A stretch of DNA of 54,570 nucleotides from Actinomadura sp. DC4 (GTDB taxonomy: Bacteria; Actinomycetota; Actinomycetes; Streptosporangiales; Streptosporangiaceae): assembly GCF_030406325.1 (NCBI RefSeq), contig NZ_JAUEQY010000050.1, positions 1 to 54,570 of the forward strand, given 5' to 3'. The translations under genes and the position numbers were made by a program. Each line of letters starts with the position of its first letter. Position 1 is the stretch's first letter. The notes beneath the pieces were generated by a model. That model was not told the DNA's origin. It was given only the letters and a program-made list of their open reading frames with translations, and ran no database searches. Positions 41,937 to 49,193 of the stretch are shown here, piece after piece.

Positions 41937-43064
41937 TCAGGCGCGATGCGCCACGATCTCGCCGATCTGCGCGTCGCTGAGGGCATGGGCGAAGACGCGC
42001 ACGTCGTCGATGGCTCCGTGCCAGCCGTCGACGGGCTTGCCGTCCAGCACCGCCCGGCCGATCTCCAGCGGCCCGTCCGCGCGGGTCAGGGAGTCGCGTG
42101 TCCGGCATGCCTCGCGCGTGCCGTCGACGTAGAGGCACACGCGCCGGTCGGCGGGGTCGTGGACCGCGGCGAGATGGGTCCACCGCCCGGGTGCGGGCCG
42201 CAGGCCGCTGAACACGGTCTCGTCGCCCATGGCCCACCCCTTACGGCGGTCCGGCATCATGAACGCCCAGTCCCGGTGCTCGGCGTCGTAGTCGAGCAGC
42301 GCGATGTCGGGAGCGCGGCCGCCGTGATGCTCGCTGAACACCGTGCCCCAGTCGTCGGTCTCGTCCAGCCGTACCCATGCCGCGACCGTGAAGGCCTCGT
42401 CGGTACGGACGACGGGCCCGCGGGCGACCACGTGGCCACCGCCGTCGAACGCCAGCGCCCGGCCTCCCGGGACCGCCGTGCGGACCGCTCCGCCGGCGAT
42501 CGACGCCGTCGCGCCGTGGCCGGAGGAGTCGTACGCGGCCGTGCCGCCGGTCTCCTCGAAGCGCCACCAGGCCGCCGCCTGGGGGAGGAACGCCGGGCGC
42601 CGTTCCGGCCGCCGTACGTCCGGCGGGCGGGACGAGGCACTGATGACCAGGAATGCCGCCAGCAGCACCACCGCCAGCGGCGCCAAGCGTAGGAGACGGT
42701 GTAACCGCCGTGTGTCCGCGCCGCGGGCCGGCGGGACCGGCTCGGGCGCCGGCTCGGCACGGGTCGCCTCGGGGCCCGGCCCGGTGCTCAGCCGCTGCCG
42801 TACGGCCACCCAGCGTGCGACGGTCTCCTCGTCACAGCCGCACGCGCCCACCAGCGCCTCGACGAGTTCGGTACGGGGCAGCGACTCGCGCTTGAGAGCC
42901 GTGGCGATGGTGCTGTGCGGCAGAACGTGGCCGCGGCGCATCGCCTCTTTCTCCAGCCGGCGGTAGGTCGAATCCGACCACGCCTTGAGCCGGCGGAGCT
43001 GGACGACGAACTCGACGGGAGACGTCGCTTCGCGCGGGTCCGGAGGAGGGCTCTCGAGTGGCAC
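41937..43064 (-). CDS. HTH-transmembrane-LamG domain protein
   Basis: The 375-aa protein has an N-terminal HTH-like region resembling actinobacterial XRE-type proteins (VVQLRRLKAWSDSTYRRLEKEAMRRGHVLPHSTIATALKR), a Pro-rich linker, one transmembrane helix (about 125-145), and an extracytoplasmic LamG/concanavalin-like domain (AAAWWRFEETGGTAAYDSSGHG, WTHLAAVHDPADRRVCLYVDG, GAIDDVRVFAHALSD). GTG 43064 lies seven bases from TAGGTT (43077-43072), so a leaderless start is likely; upstream codons to 43151 overlap a hairpin. A cytoplasmic HTH joined to an outside sugar-binding type domain suggests a sensor-like role, which is inferred. Confidence 0.85.
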   Translation of the reverse strand: MPLESPPPDPREATSPVEFVVQLRRLKAWSDSTYRRLEKEAMRRGHVLPHSTIATALKRESLPRTELVEALVGACGCDEETVARWVAVRQRLSTGPGPEATRAEPAPEPVPPARGADTRRLHRLLRLAPLAVVLLAAFLVISASSRPPDVRRPERRPAFLPQAAAWWRFEETGGTAAYDSSGHGATASIAGGAVRTAVPGGRALAFDGGGHVVARGPVVRTDEAFTVAAWVRLDETDDWGTVFSEHHGGRAPDIALLDYDAEHRDWAFMMPDRRKGWAMGDETVFSGLRPAPGRWTHLAAVHDPADRRVCLYVDGTREACRTRDSLTRADGPLEIGRAVLDGKPVDGWHGAIDDVRVFAHALSDAQIGEIVAHRA

Positions 43065-43117
43065 GGGGCGAAACCTATCGCGCCGGATAGCATTTGTGGC
43101 TATCGGCGGTTGATATG

Positions 43118-43154
43118 ACGATGGCGGCCGTTTTCGGCGAACGGCCGCCATCGT
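43118..43154 (-). terminator. Perfect 14-bp hairpin after the NlpC/P60 gene
   Basis: ACGATGGCGGCCGT (43118-43131) and ACGGCCGCCATCGT (43141-43154) are perfectly complementary with a nine-base loop. It starts ten bases after the NlpC/P60 stop on the minus strand. There is no U-tract, but the stem is strong. Confidence 0.75.
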
Positions 43155-43164
43155 CGGTGGAACG

Positions 43165-43731
43165 CTACTTCACGTTCTTGTAGCGGATCCCGTAGTAGTG
43201 ATTGTTCTTGACATAGGTCCAGGACCAGTACTGCTTCTGGGCGTGGCTTCCGCTGTGCGGCTCGGCGTAGACGTACACGCCCTTCGAGGTCTTGGACACC
43301 ACGAGCGCGACGTGGCCGCGGGAGGTGCTGGTCGCGTAGTGAGTGAGCGCGTCACCGGCCTTGAGGCCGCCGTTCGACACCTTCTTGGAGACGCCGAGCA
43401 GGCTGCCGGTCCAGTACGAGGTGTGCAGGCCCCAGGCCATCGAGACGAAGCCGGAGCAGTCCGCGCGGTAGCGGCCGTAGCCATTGCAGTAGGTCCGCGA
43501 CTGGGAGTACGGCACCTTGGCCGTGACCCAGCTCTTGCCGCGCTTGAGGATGGTGGCGCGCGACAGGTGGGAGTTGTGCGCCGGGGTCTTCCCGCACTTC
43601 TTGGCGGACACGGTCGCCGGCGTGGTGGGGGCCGTCGCCGCGTGGGCGGTTCCGGTTCCGGCGCCGGCCACGCCGACCATGGCGAGCGTGGCGAGTTGTA
43701 GGGAGAAAAGTGTTTTCCGAGCGACGTTCAT
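43165..43731 (-). CDS. Secreted NlpC/P60-type or CHAP-type amidase/peptidase
   Basis: The 188-aa protein has a signal peptide (about 1-32, ending AHAA), then a small catalytic domain with RADCSGFVSMAWGL (catalytic Cys), the GHVALVVS strand (catalytic His) and YVYAEPHSG. This is the Cys/His order of NlpC/P60 cell-wall hydrolases. There is no cell-wall anchoring repeat. ATG 43731 is backed by AAGAAGGAGACG. It probably cleaves peptidoglycan stem peptides outside the cell. Confidence 0.88.
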   Translation of the reverse strand: MNVARKTLFSLQLATLAMVGVAGAGTGTAHAATAPTTPATVSAKKCGKTPAHNSHLSRATILKRGKSWVTAKVPYSQSRTYCNGYGRYRADCSGFVSMAWGLHTSYWTGSLLGVSKKVSNGGLKAGDALTHYATSTSRGHVALVVSKTSKGVYVYAEPHSGSHAQKQYWSWTYVKNNHYYGIRYKNVK

Positions 43732-43955
43732 GCACGTCTCCTTCTTGGGGTCCTTTCGCGGAGTGCGATCGGTGGTCATATCTCTAGTGAGCCGACCATC
43801 CGGATCACAACGGATTACGCTGTTCGACCTTGTACGCGCCTGTTCGAGGGGCTTTATTCGAATAGAGAACCGCAGGTCGGAACGGTCTGTCCGAGGACAG
43901 GCGTCGCGACCTCCGCCGCGTACGGGTCGGGACCGCGGTCCGGGCCCGGAGACGG

Positions 43956-43994
43956 CCGGACGGCCCCGCGACGTCGTGTCGCGAGGCCGTCCGG
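43956..43994 (-). terminator. Strong hairpin after the DUF6801-like gene
   Basis: CCGGACGGCC (43956-43965) pairs with GGCCGTCCGG (43985-43994), and after one mismatch CGCGAC pairs with GTCGCG around a five-base loop. It is eleven bases after the minus-strand stop at 44006. No T-run follows. Confidence 0.7.
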
Positions 43995-44005
43995 TCGAGC
44001 GGGGG

Positions 44006-44533
44006 TCAGTTGACGGTGAGGGTTTCGGCCACGGGCCGCGGAGCGTTCGGGGTGCACGGGACCGTGAGGGTGCCGAGGAGCGGCACGCTCGCCTTGACGG
44101 TCACGTTGCCGCCCTGGAACTGGTCGGTGCCGGCCACGGTCGGCGTCCAGTTGCCGGCCAGGTCGCCGGTGATCGGCTGGTTCGCGGGAACCCTGCCGCC
44201 GCTTCCACTGACCTGGAATGAGGCGGTCTGGGCGCCCGTGACGTCGATGCCGGCGGTCGCGGTCCAGGAGTTGATGGCGACGGGCGACGACAGGCTCAGG
44301 TTGGAGATGTGCAGCGCGAAGTGCGTCGACGTGCCGGTGGTGGACGGGCTCGGCGAGGCGGTCAGCGTGCCGGAGATGGTGACCGCCTGCGACCCGGAGA
44401 GCGGGATGTTGCAGGTGTAGGACGCGGAGAAGCTGGAGGCGTGCGCGGGCGCCTGGAGGGCGAGCGCACCGAGACCACCGAGAGCTAAGACGCTGGAGGC
44501 AGCCGCGGCGCGCCTGGCGAGGGACCCGATCAT
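44006..44533 (-). CDS. Secreted beta-rich protein (DUF6801-like)
   Basis: The 175-aa protein has a signal peptide (about 1-32, ending AHASS), then a beta-rich domain opening YTCNIPLSGSQAVTISGTLTASPSPS and closing with VPLLGTLTVPCTPNAP. Two Cys residues likely form a disulfide. This pattern resembles the DUF6801 domain of actinobacterial secreted proteins. AAGGAG precedes the ATG. A perfect 20-bp palindrome about 85 bases upstream suggests tight regulation. The function is unknown. Confidence 0.8.
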   Translation of the reverse strand: MIGSLARRAAAASSVLALGGLGALALQAPAHASSFSASYTCNIPLSGSQAVTISGTLTASPSPSTTGTSTHFALHISNLSLSSPVAINSWTATAGIDVTGAQTASFQVSGSGGRVPANQPITGDLAGNWTPTVAGTDQFQGGNVTVKASVPLLGTLTVPCTPNAPRPVAETLTVN

Positions 44534-44617
44534 CGTGGTGCTCCTTCCACCCGGGTTGCGGGAACGGAGGACTTGACCCGGGTTCCTTACTTACCCGTAA
44601 TGCACCCGTAATGGGTC

Positions 44618-44637
44618 AACTTACTTGTGAGTAAGTT
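44618..44637. promoter_or_regulatory. Perfect 20-bp palindrome (TetR-type operator candidate)
   Basis: AACTTACT-TGTG-AGTAAGTT overlaps TTGACC on the minus strand in the promoter region of the DUF6801-like gene. Next to it the 10-base ACCCGTAATG occurs twice (44593-44602 and 44605-44614). The symmetry and location fit a TetR-family operator. The nearest TetR gene is at 44909, but its own upstream palindrome has a different sequence. Confidence 0.55.
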
Positions 44638-44908
44638 TCACGTTTTGCCATGATGTGGCCCCGGTGTTCACCGAGGAAAGTCCGGCGGGGTGCCGGCCGG
44701 AGGCCGACGCCGTGCGGGCGGCGATGGGTGGGCCTGGGGTCTGCGGCAGGTATGCCGGAGTGCGCGGCGAGCAGGCCGACGGCGGGCGGCTGGTCGACCA
44801 GAGGTCGACGGCGATCGGCCTACGCGGGCCGACTGCAGCGGTCGGCCGGGTCGGCGGTTGGTCGGCGCCGGGGCGGGTCGGTCTGGGTTCTGGGTTCTCG
44901 GTGGGCGG
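44638..44908. other. GC-rich intergenic stretch, nothing assigned
   Basis: Between the palindrome and the TetR gene I see only GC-rich, locally repetitive CGGC/GGTCGG sequence with no ribosome-binding-site-backed frame, no strong terminator and no promoter. It may be the degraded 3' flank of the TetR gene. Confidence 0.4.
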
Positions 44909-45526
44909 TCAGTCGGCGGTCGGGGGGCGGGTGACGGCGGGGATCGACTCGAGGACCGACTCGACGATGGTCAGTGCGCGCTGGGTGGCCTCGCGGGTTC
45001 GGTCGGGGTCGTAGGCTTGGGTGCGGCAGTAGGTGATCACTGCGCGCAGGCCGCCGAACGCGATTCCGATGAGGGTCACCGCCGTCACGTCGTCGAGCTC
45101 CGGGGCGATGTCGCGCAGCACCTCGACGAAGTCGTCCTCCGCGTCCGAGAACCGCTTCAGCGCCTGGGCCTGCAACGACGGCCGGTCGCGGATCAGGGCG
45201 ACCTGGATCGCGCCGTACTCCCCGTCTTCGGCGGCGATCGCCCGCAGCAGGGCGTCGGCGACGCGCCGGAAGGTGGCCAGCGGTGTCTCGTCGCCGGGGC
45301 GTTCGGCCAGCCGGGCGCGTACGTCGGCGAGGCGTTCGTCCATCTCCGCGAACACCACGTCGTCCTTTGACGGGAAATAGCTGAAGAACGTGCGTGGGGA
45401 GACGTCGGCCGCGGCGGCGATATCGGAGATCGTCGTCTCCTCGTAGCCGCGCTCGTCGAACAGGCGCAGGGCGGCACCGGCGATGGCCCGGCGGGTGCGC
45501 TGTTTCTTCCGCTCCCTCAGCCCCAT
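44909..45526 (-). CDS. TetR-family regulator
   Basis: The 205-aa protein begins MGLRERKKQRTRRAIAGAALRLFDERGYEETTISDIAAAADVSPRTFFSYFPSKDDVVF, a complete TetR HTH. The C-terminal ligand-binding part is helical. ATG 45526 is used; ATG 45535 adds three residues. It is divergent from the MMPL transporter gene with about 80 bases between them that contain a palindrome, so it very probably represses that transporter. Confidence 0.93.
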   Translation of the reverse strand: MGLRERKKQRTRRAIAGAALRLFDERGYEETTISDIAAAADVSPRTFFSYFPSKDDVVFAEMDERLADVRARLAERPGDETPLATFRRVADALLRAIAAEDGEYGAIQVALIRDRPSLQAQALKRFSDAEDDFVEVLRDIAPELDDVTAVTLIGIAFGGLRAVITYCRTQAYDPDRTREATQRALTIVESVLESIPAVTRPPTAD

Positions 45527-45563
45527 GTGATCCATTTCACCAATATATACACTCGATGCGACT

Positions 45564-45578
45564 TTGCAGGCGTTGCAA
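45564..45578. promoter_or_regulatory. Inverted repeat between tetR and the MMPL gene
   Basis: TTGCA-GGCGT-TGCAA is a perfect five-base-arm palindrome in the divergent promoter region, beside a TATATA-containing stretch (45544-45549). It is a candidate binding site of the adjacent TetR protein. Confidence 0.45.
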
Positions 45579-45608
45579 CTTTTGAGGCCTCGTGCTGTCC
45601 TAGGCACC

Positions 45609-47870
45609 ATGGCACGGATTCTGGATCGGCTGGGGCGGTTCTGTGCCCGGAACCGGCGGTGGGTGTTCGCGGTCTGGGCGGCGGTCGCGATCGCGGCCCT
45701 GGCGCTCGGCGCCGTCGGCGGGGGGACCTTCGTCCAGCAGGACCGCCTGCCCGGCACCGAGACCCAGCGCTCGATCGACCTGCTCCGGCACAACTTCGCC
45801 GACGTCACAGGGCCGACGGCGACCATCGTCTTCCACCCGCAACCCGGCGTCCAGCTCACCGACTGGCGGGTCGCGCTGCAGGTCGGCCAGGCCATCAAGC
45901 AGGTCGGCCGGTTGCCGCGCGTGGCCACCGTCGAGAACCCCTACGGCGGCACCGGCGGGGCCAAGGGCAAGAACGCCGTCGTCGCGGTCGCGCACCTCAA
46001 GGGCACCGCGCGCGACCTCGGGCCCGGCGACATGCGCGAGCTGGAAGAGGCCACCGAGCCCGCACGGCTGGCCGGGGTCGACGTCGACTACGGCGGCATC
46101 GTCTCGCTGATCCTCAACCAGCCCAAGGCCGGCCCCGAGGAGGGCGTCGGCGTCATCCTGGCCCTCGGCGTGCTCCTGCTCGCCTTTGGATCGTTCCTGG
46201 CGGCCGGTGTGCCGATCGTGATCTCCCTCGCCGCGCTGGCGGTGGCGTACTCACTGATCCACTTCGGGGCGTCGCTCTTCCAGGTGCATCCGACGGCGCC
46301 GATGGTCGCCGCCATGCTGGGTCTCGGCGCCGGTATCGACTACGCGCTGTTCGTCGTGACGCGGCATCGGCGGCAACTCGACGACGGCATGGACGTCGAG
46401 ACCTCGATCGGCCGGGCGCTGGCGACCTCGGGGCACGCCGTGGTGTTCGCCGGCGGCACGGTCGTGTTCGCGATCTGCGGGCTGTGGTTCTCCGGCATCG
46501 CCTTCATCGGCATCATCGGGCTGGCCAGCGCGATCGCGGTCCTGCTCATGGTGACCGGCGCGCTCACGCTGCTGCCCGCCGTGCTCGGCGCCCTCGGCAC
46601 GAACATCGACCGCTATCGGCTGCCGCGCGTCCGGCCCGACAAGGCCACCCACCGCTGGGAGCGCTGGGGACGGCACGTGGACGGGCACGCCTGGCCGTAC
46701 GCGATCGCCGCGACGCTCTTCCTGCTCTTCCTCGCGATCCCGGTGCTCAGCCTGCGGTTCGGCATCATGGCCGACAGTACGCTGCCGCGCTCCAACAGCG
46801 CACGCCGCGCGTACGACGTGACGGCCAGGGAGTTCGGGCCGGGCTGGTACAGCCCGTTCGCGGTGGTCGCCGCCGTGCCCGCGCCCAAGGAGCCGACGCC
46901 GTCCGCGCAGTCCACCAAGACCGCGAAGGGCTGGACCGAGCTGCGCCGCGAGCCCGGCGGCCGTCTCGCCGTCAGCCCGGACGACCGGCCGGCGCCGAAC
47001 CCGCAGGCCAAGCTGCTGGGGGAGGAGCTGCAGCGGAGGTTCCGCGGCGTCCGTGACGTCGCGGCCGTGCAGAACCCGGTCGTGGCCGGCGACAGCGTGA
47101 TCGTCACCGTGGTGCCCGCCTCGGCCCCGCAGGCCAAGGCCACCGCCGACCTCGTCGGGAACCTGCGCGAGAACGTCATCCCGCCCGTCATGAAGGGCTA
47201 TCCGGGCTCGCGCGCGTACGTCGGCGGAGAGTCGCCCGCGATCATCGACATGGCCGAGATCGTCAAGCAGCGCATGCCGTACGTCGTCGCCGTGGTGGTC
47301 GGGGTCGCGCTGGTCCTGCTGGTCATCGCGTTCCGCTCGGTGCTGGTGCCGCTCAAGGCCGCGCTGATGAACCTGCTGTCGATCGGCGCCTCGTACGGCG
47401 TGGTCACCGCGGTCTTCCAGTGGGGCTGGGGCATCCGCCTGCTCGGCCTCGACCAGCCGATGCCGATCGTTTCGTTCGTGCCGCTGTTCATGTTCGCGCT
47501 GGTCTTCGGCCTGTCGATGGATTATGAGGTGTTCCTGCTGTCACGGGTGCGCGAGGAGTACCTCCGCAGCGGCGACCCGCACGAGAGCGTCGTCACCGGC
47601 ATCGGCTCGACCGCGCGCCTCATCACCTCGGCCGCGCTGATCATGATCTGCGTCTTCCTGAGCTTCCTCGGCCAGCCCGACTCGATGGTCAAGATGATGG
47701 GCGTCGGCCTCGCCTCGGCCGTCGCGGTGGACGCGACCGTCGTACGGCTCGTGCTGGTGCCCGCGCTGATGAGCCTGCTCGGCCACGCGAACTGGTGGTT
47801 CCCCGGCCGGGGCCACCGGCCCGGGCAGCCTGTGGCCGTCGAGGAGCGGCCGCTGGAGCCCGTACGGTGA
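45609..47870 (+). CDS. MMPL-family RND transporter
   Basis: The 753-aa protein has two RND halves, each with a transmembrane helix, a large extracytoplasmic loop and five further helices. The proton-relay motifs are present: GLGAGIDYALFVVTRHRRQ in the first half and FGLSMDYEVFLLSRVREEY in the second, equivalent to the Asp-Tyr pairs of MmpL3. It would export lipids or hydrophobic compounds using proton motive force. ATG 45609 is used. The gene ends one base before the M56 peptidase stop on the other strand. Confidence 0.95.
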   Translation: MARILDRLGRFCARNRRWVFAVWAAVAIAALALGAVGGGTFVQQDRLPGTETQRSIDLLRHNFADVTGPTATIVFHPQPGVQLTDWRVALQVGQAIKQVGRLPRVATVENPYGGTGGAKGKNAVVAVAHLKGTARDLGPGDMRELEEATEPARLAGVDVDYGGIVSLILNQPKAGPEEGVGVILALGVLLLAFGSFLAAGVPIVISLAALAVAYSLIHFGASLFQVHPTAPMVAAMLGLGAGIDYALFVVTRHRRQLDDGMDVETSIGRALATSGHAVVFAGGTVVFAICGLWFSGIAFIGIIGLASAIAVLLMVTGALTLLPAVLGALGTNIDRYRLPRVRPDKATHRWERWGRHVDGHAWPYAIAATLFLLFLAIPVLSLRFGIMADSTLPRSNSARRAYDVTAREFGPGWYSPFAVVAAVPAPKEPTPSAQSTKTAKGWTELRREPGGRLAVSPDDRPAPNPQAKLLGEELQRRFRGVRDVAAVQNPVVAGDSVIVTVVPASAPQAKATADLVGNLRENVIPPVMKGYPGSRAYVGGESPAIIDMAEIVKQRMPYVVAVVVGVALVLLVIAFRSVLVPLKAALMNLLSIGASYGVVTAVFQWGWGIRLLGLDQPMPIVSFVPLFMFALVFGLSMDYEVFLLSRVREEYLRSGDPHESVVTGIGSTARLITSAALIMICVFLSFLGQPDSMVKMMGVGLASAVAVDATVVRLVLVPALMSLLGHANWWFPGRGHRPGQPVAVEERPLEPVR

Positions 47871-48776
47871 TCAGGCGGGGATGGCGTAGAGGATCAGCGG
47901 CAGCGCGGCGACGACCGTCGCGCTGACCAGCATCGCGCCGCGCATCGGGCGGGGCAGCGGCGCCGGGGACAGCAGCCGCCGGACGCGTACGAGGATCGGG
48001 TTGGTCTCATCGGCGCCGATCACGCCGAGCGTGCCGGCCGGCGTCGGCGCGGGGCCGGCGGAGGCGAAGCGCAGGAGGGCGGTGGCCAGCTCCTTGGCCG
48101 GGCGGTGCCGGCGGGCGCGGTCGTCGGCGGCCATCTCGATCAGCAGCTCGACCGCGTCGAGCGTGCGGGCGACGATGCTCGACTGCGGGAAGATGCGGCG
48201 CAGCGAGGTGAAGGGGAGCAGCACGAGGTCGTGGCGCTCGCGCGCGTGCGCCCGCTCGTGCGCGAGCACGGCGGCCAGCTCGTACGGGCCGAGGAGCTCG
48301 AGTGTCCCGGCGCTGACCACGACCTTGGAACGCACCCCGGGCACGCAGTAGGCGGCGGCCGCCGGGTGGTCGAGGACGAGCGTGCCGGGCACCTCGGGGT
48401 CGCCGTGCGCGACCAGGGCGAGCAGGGCGCGGTGACGCCGGCGGGCGCGGAAGACCCCGGCGATGGCGATCAGCAGCACGCCGACGAGCAGGAGCGCGAG
48501 CAGGAGGCCGGCCGCGAGGGCCGCGAGCCGGACCGACGACAGCAGCCGGGGATCTTCGAAGGACCGGACCACGCCGACGAGGACGCCCTGGCCGTACGGG
48601 GCGACGCCGAAGCCGAGCAGCGTGCCGATCGAGGCCAGGCCCCAGGCGAGGCCGAGGGCCTGCCAGAGCGCGATCGCGGTGCGCGGTGTGCGCCAGGTCC
48701 ACCGGGCGCGGGTCAGCAGGTGCGCCCCGAGGGCGCTTCCGGCCGCCATCAGGGCGAGCAGGGCCGTGCCGGTCAT
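47871..48776 (-). CDS. M56/BlaR1-type membrane metallopeptidase
   Basis: The 301-aa protein has about four transmembrane helices (N-terminal two, about 80-110, and the C-terminal SATVVAALPLILYAIPA) and the zinc motif HERAH (in VLAHERAHARERHD, about residues 174-187), with PGVRSKVVVSAG upstream, as in M56 peptidases. It lacks the beta-lactam sensor domain of BlaR1. It is downstream of a BlaI-type repressor, so the pair probably forms a signal-dependent derepression system. Confidence 0.9.
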   Translation of the reverse strand: MTGTALLALMAAGSALGAHLLTRARWTWRTPRTAIALWQALGLAWGLASIGTLLGFGVAPYGQGVLVGVVRSFEDPRLLSSVRLAALAAGLLLALLLVGVLLIAIAGVFRARRRHRALLALVAHGDPEVPGTLVLDHPAAAAYCVPGVRSKVVVSAGTLELLGPYELAAVLAHERAHARERHDLVLLPFTSLRRIFPQSSIVARTLDAVELLIEMAADDRARRHRPAKELATALLRFASAGPAPTPAGTLGVIGADETNPILVRVRRLLSPAPLPRPMRGAMLVSATVVAALPLILYAIPA

Positions 48777-48781
48777 CCCGG

Positions 48782-49141
48782 TTATGTCCCTTCGACCTCA
48801 TCGAGAACGCGACGGAGCAGCTCCACCTCGTCGCCCGACACCGAGCGTGCGAAATGCGCCAGGGCGGCGTCGCGGTCGCCGGTCATGCTGAGCGCGCCCA
48901 GCATGAGCTCGGCGACGTACGCCTCTTTGGTCGCGATCGGACGGTAGCGCCAAGCGCGTCCTTCGCGCTCCCGTACGAGGAAACCTTTTTTGGCGAGCCG
49001 GTCGAGCACCGTCATCACCGTGGTGTGGGCGAGGTCGCGCTCGTCGGCCAGCTCGCGGCCGACCTCGCGCGCCGTGGCACCGTGCTCCCGGTGCCACAGG
49101 ACCTCCATGACCGTGCGTTCTAGCTCTCCAAGACCCTTCAC
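48782..49141 (-). CDS. BlaI/MecI/CopY-family repressor
   Basis: The 119-aa protein has a winged helix (LGELERTVMEVLWHREHGATAREVGRELADERDLAHTTVMTVLDRLAKKGFLVRERE) and a C-terminal dimerisation helix. GTG 49141 is chosen because TAGGAT (49154-49149) is exactly seven bases upstream, making the start leaderless; ATG 49150 would lie inside the -10 element. Its stop is five bases before the start of the M56 peptidase gene. A perfect operator-like palindrome lies upstream. The likely regulon is unknown. Confidence 0.93.
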   Translation of the reverse strand: MKGLGELERTVMEVLWHREHGATAREVGRELADERDLAHTTVMTVLDRLAKKGFLVREREGRAWRYRPIATKEAYVAELMLGALSMTGDRDAALAHFARSVSGDEVELLRRVLDEVEGT

Positions 49142-49148
49142 GTCACAC

Positions 49149-49182
49149 ATCCTATCCGCCGTAGTACTACACAGCGTAGTAC
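49149..49182 (-). promoter_or_regulatory. BlaI promoter and operator
   Basis: The -10 TAGGAT (49154-49149) directly precedes the GTG by seven bases. Upstream, GTACTAC-N5-GTAGTAC (49164-49182) is a perfect seven-base palindrome overlapping the -35 region, resembling the TAC-rich dyads bound by BlaI-type repressors. Autorepression is expected. Confidence 0.65.
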
Positions 49183-49193
49183 GTCGTCCGGAC

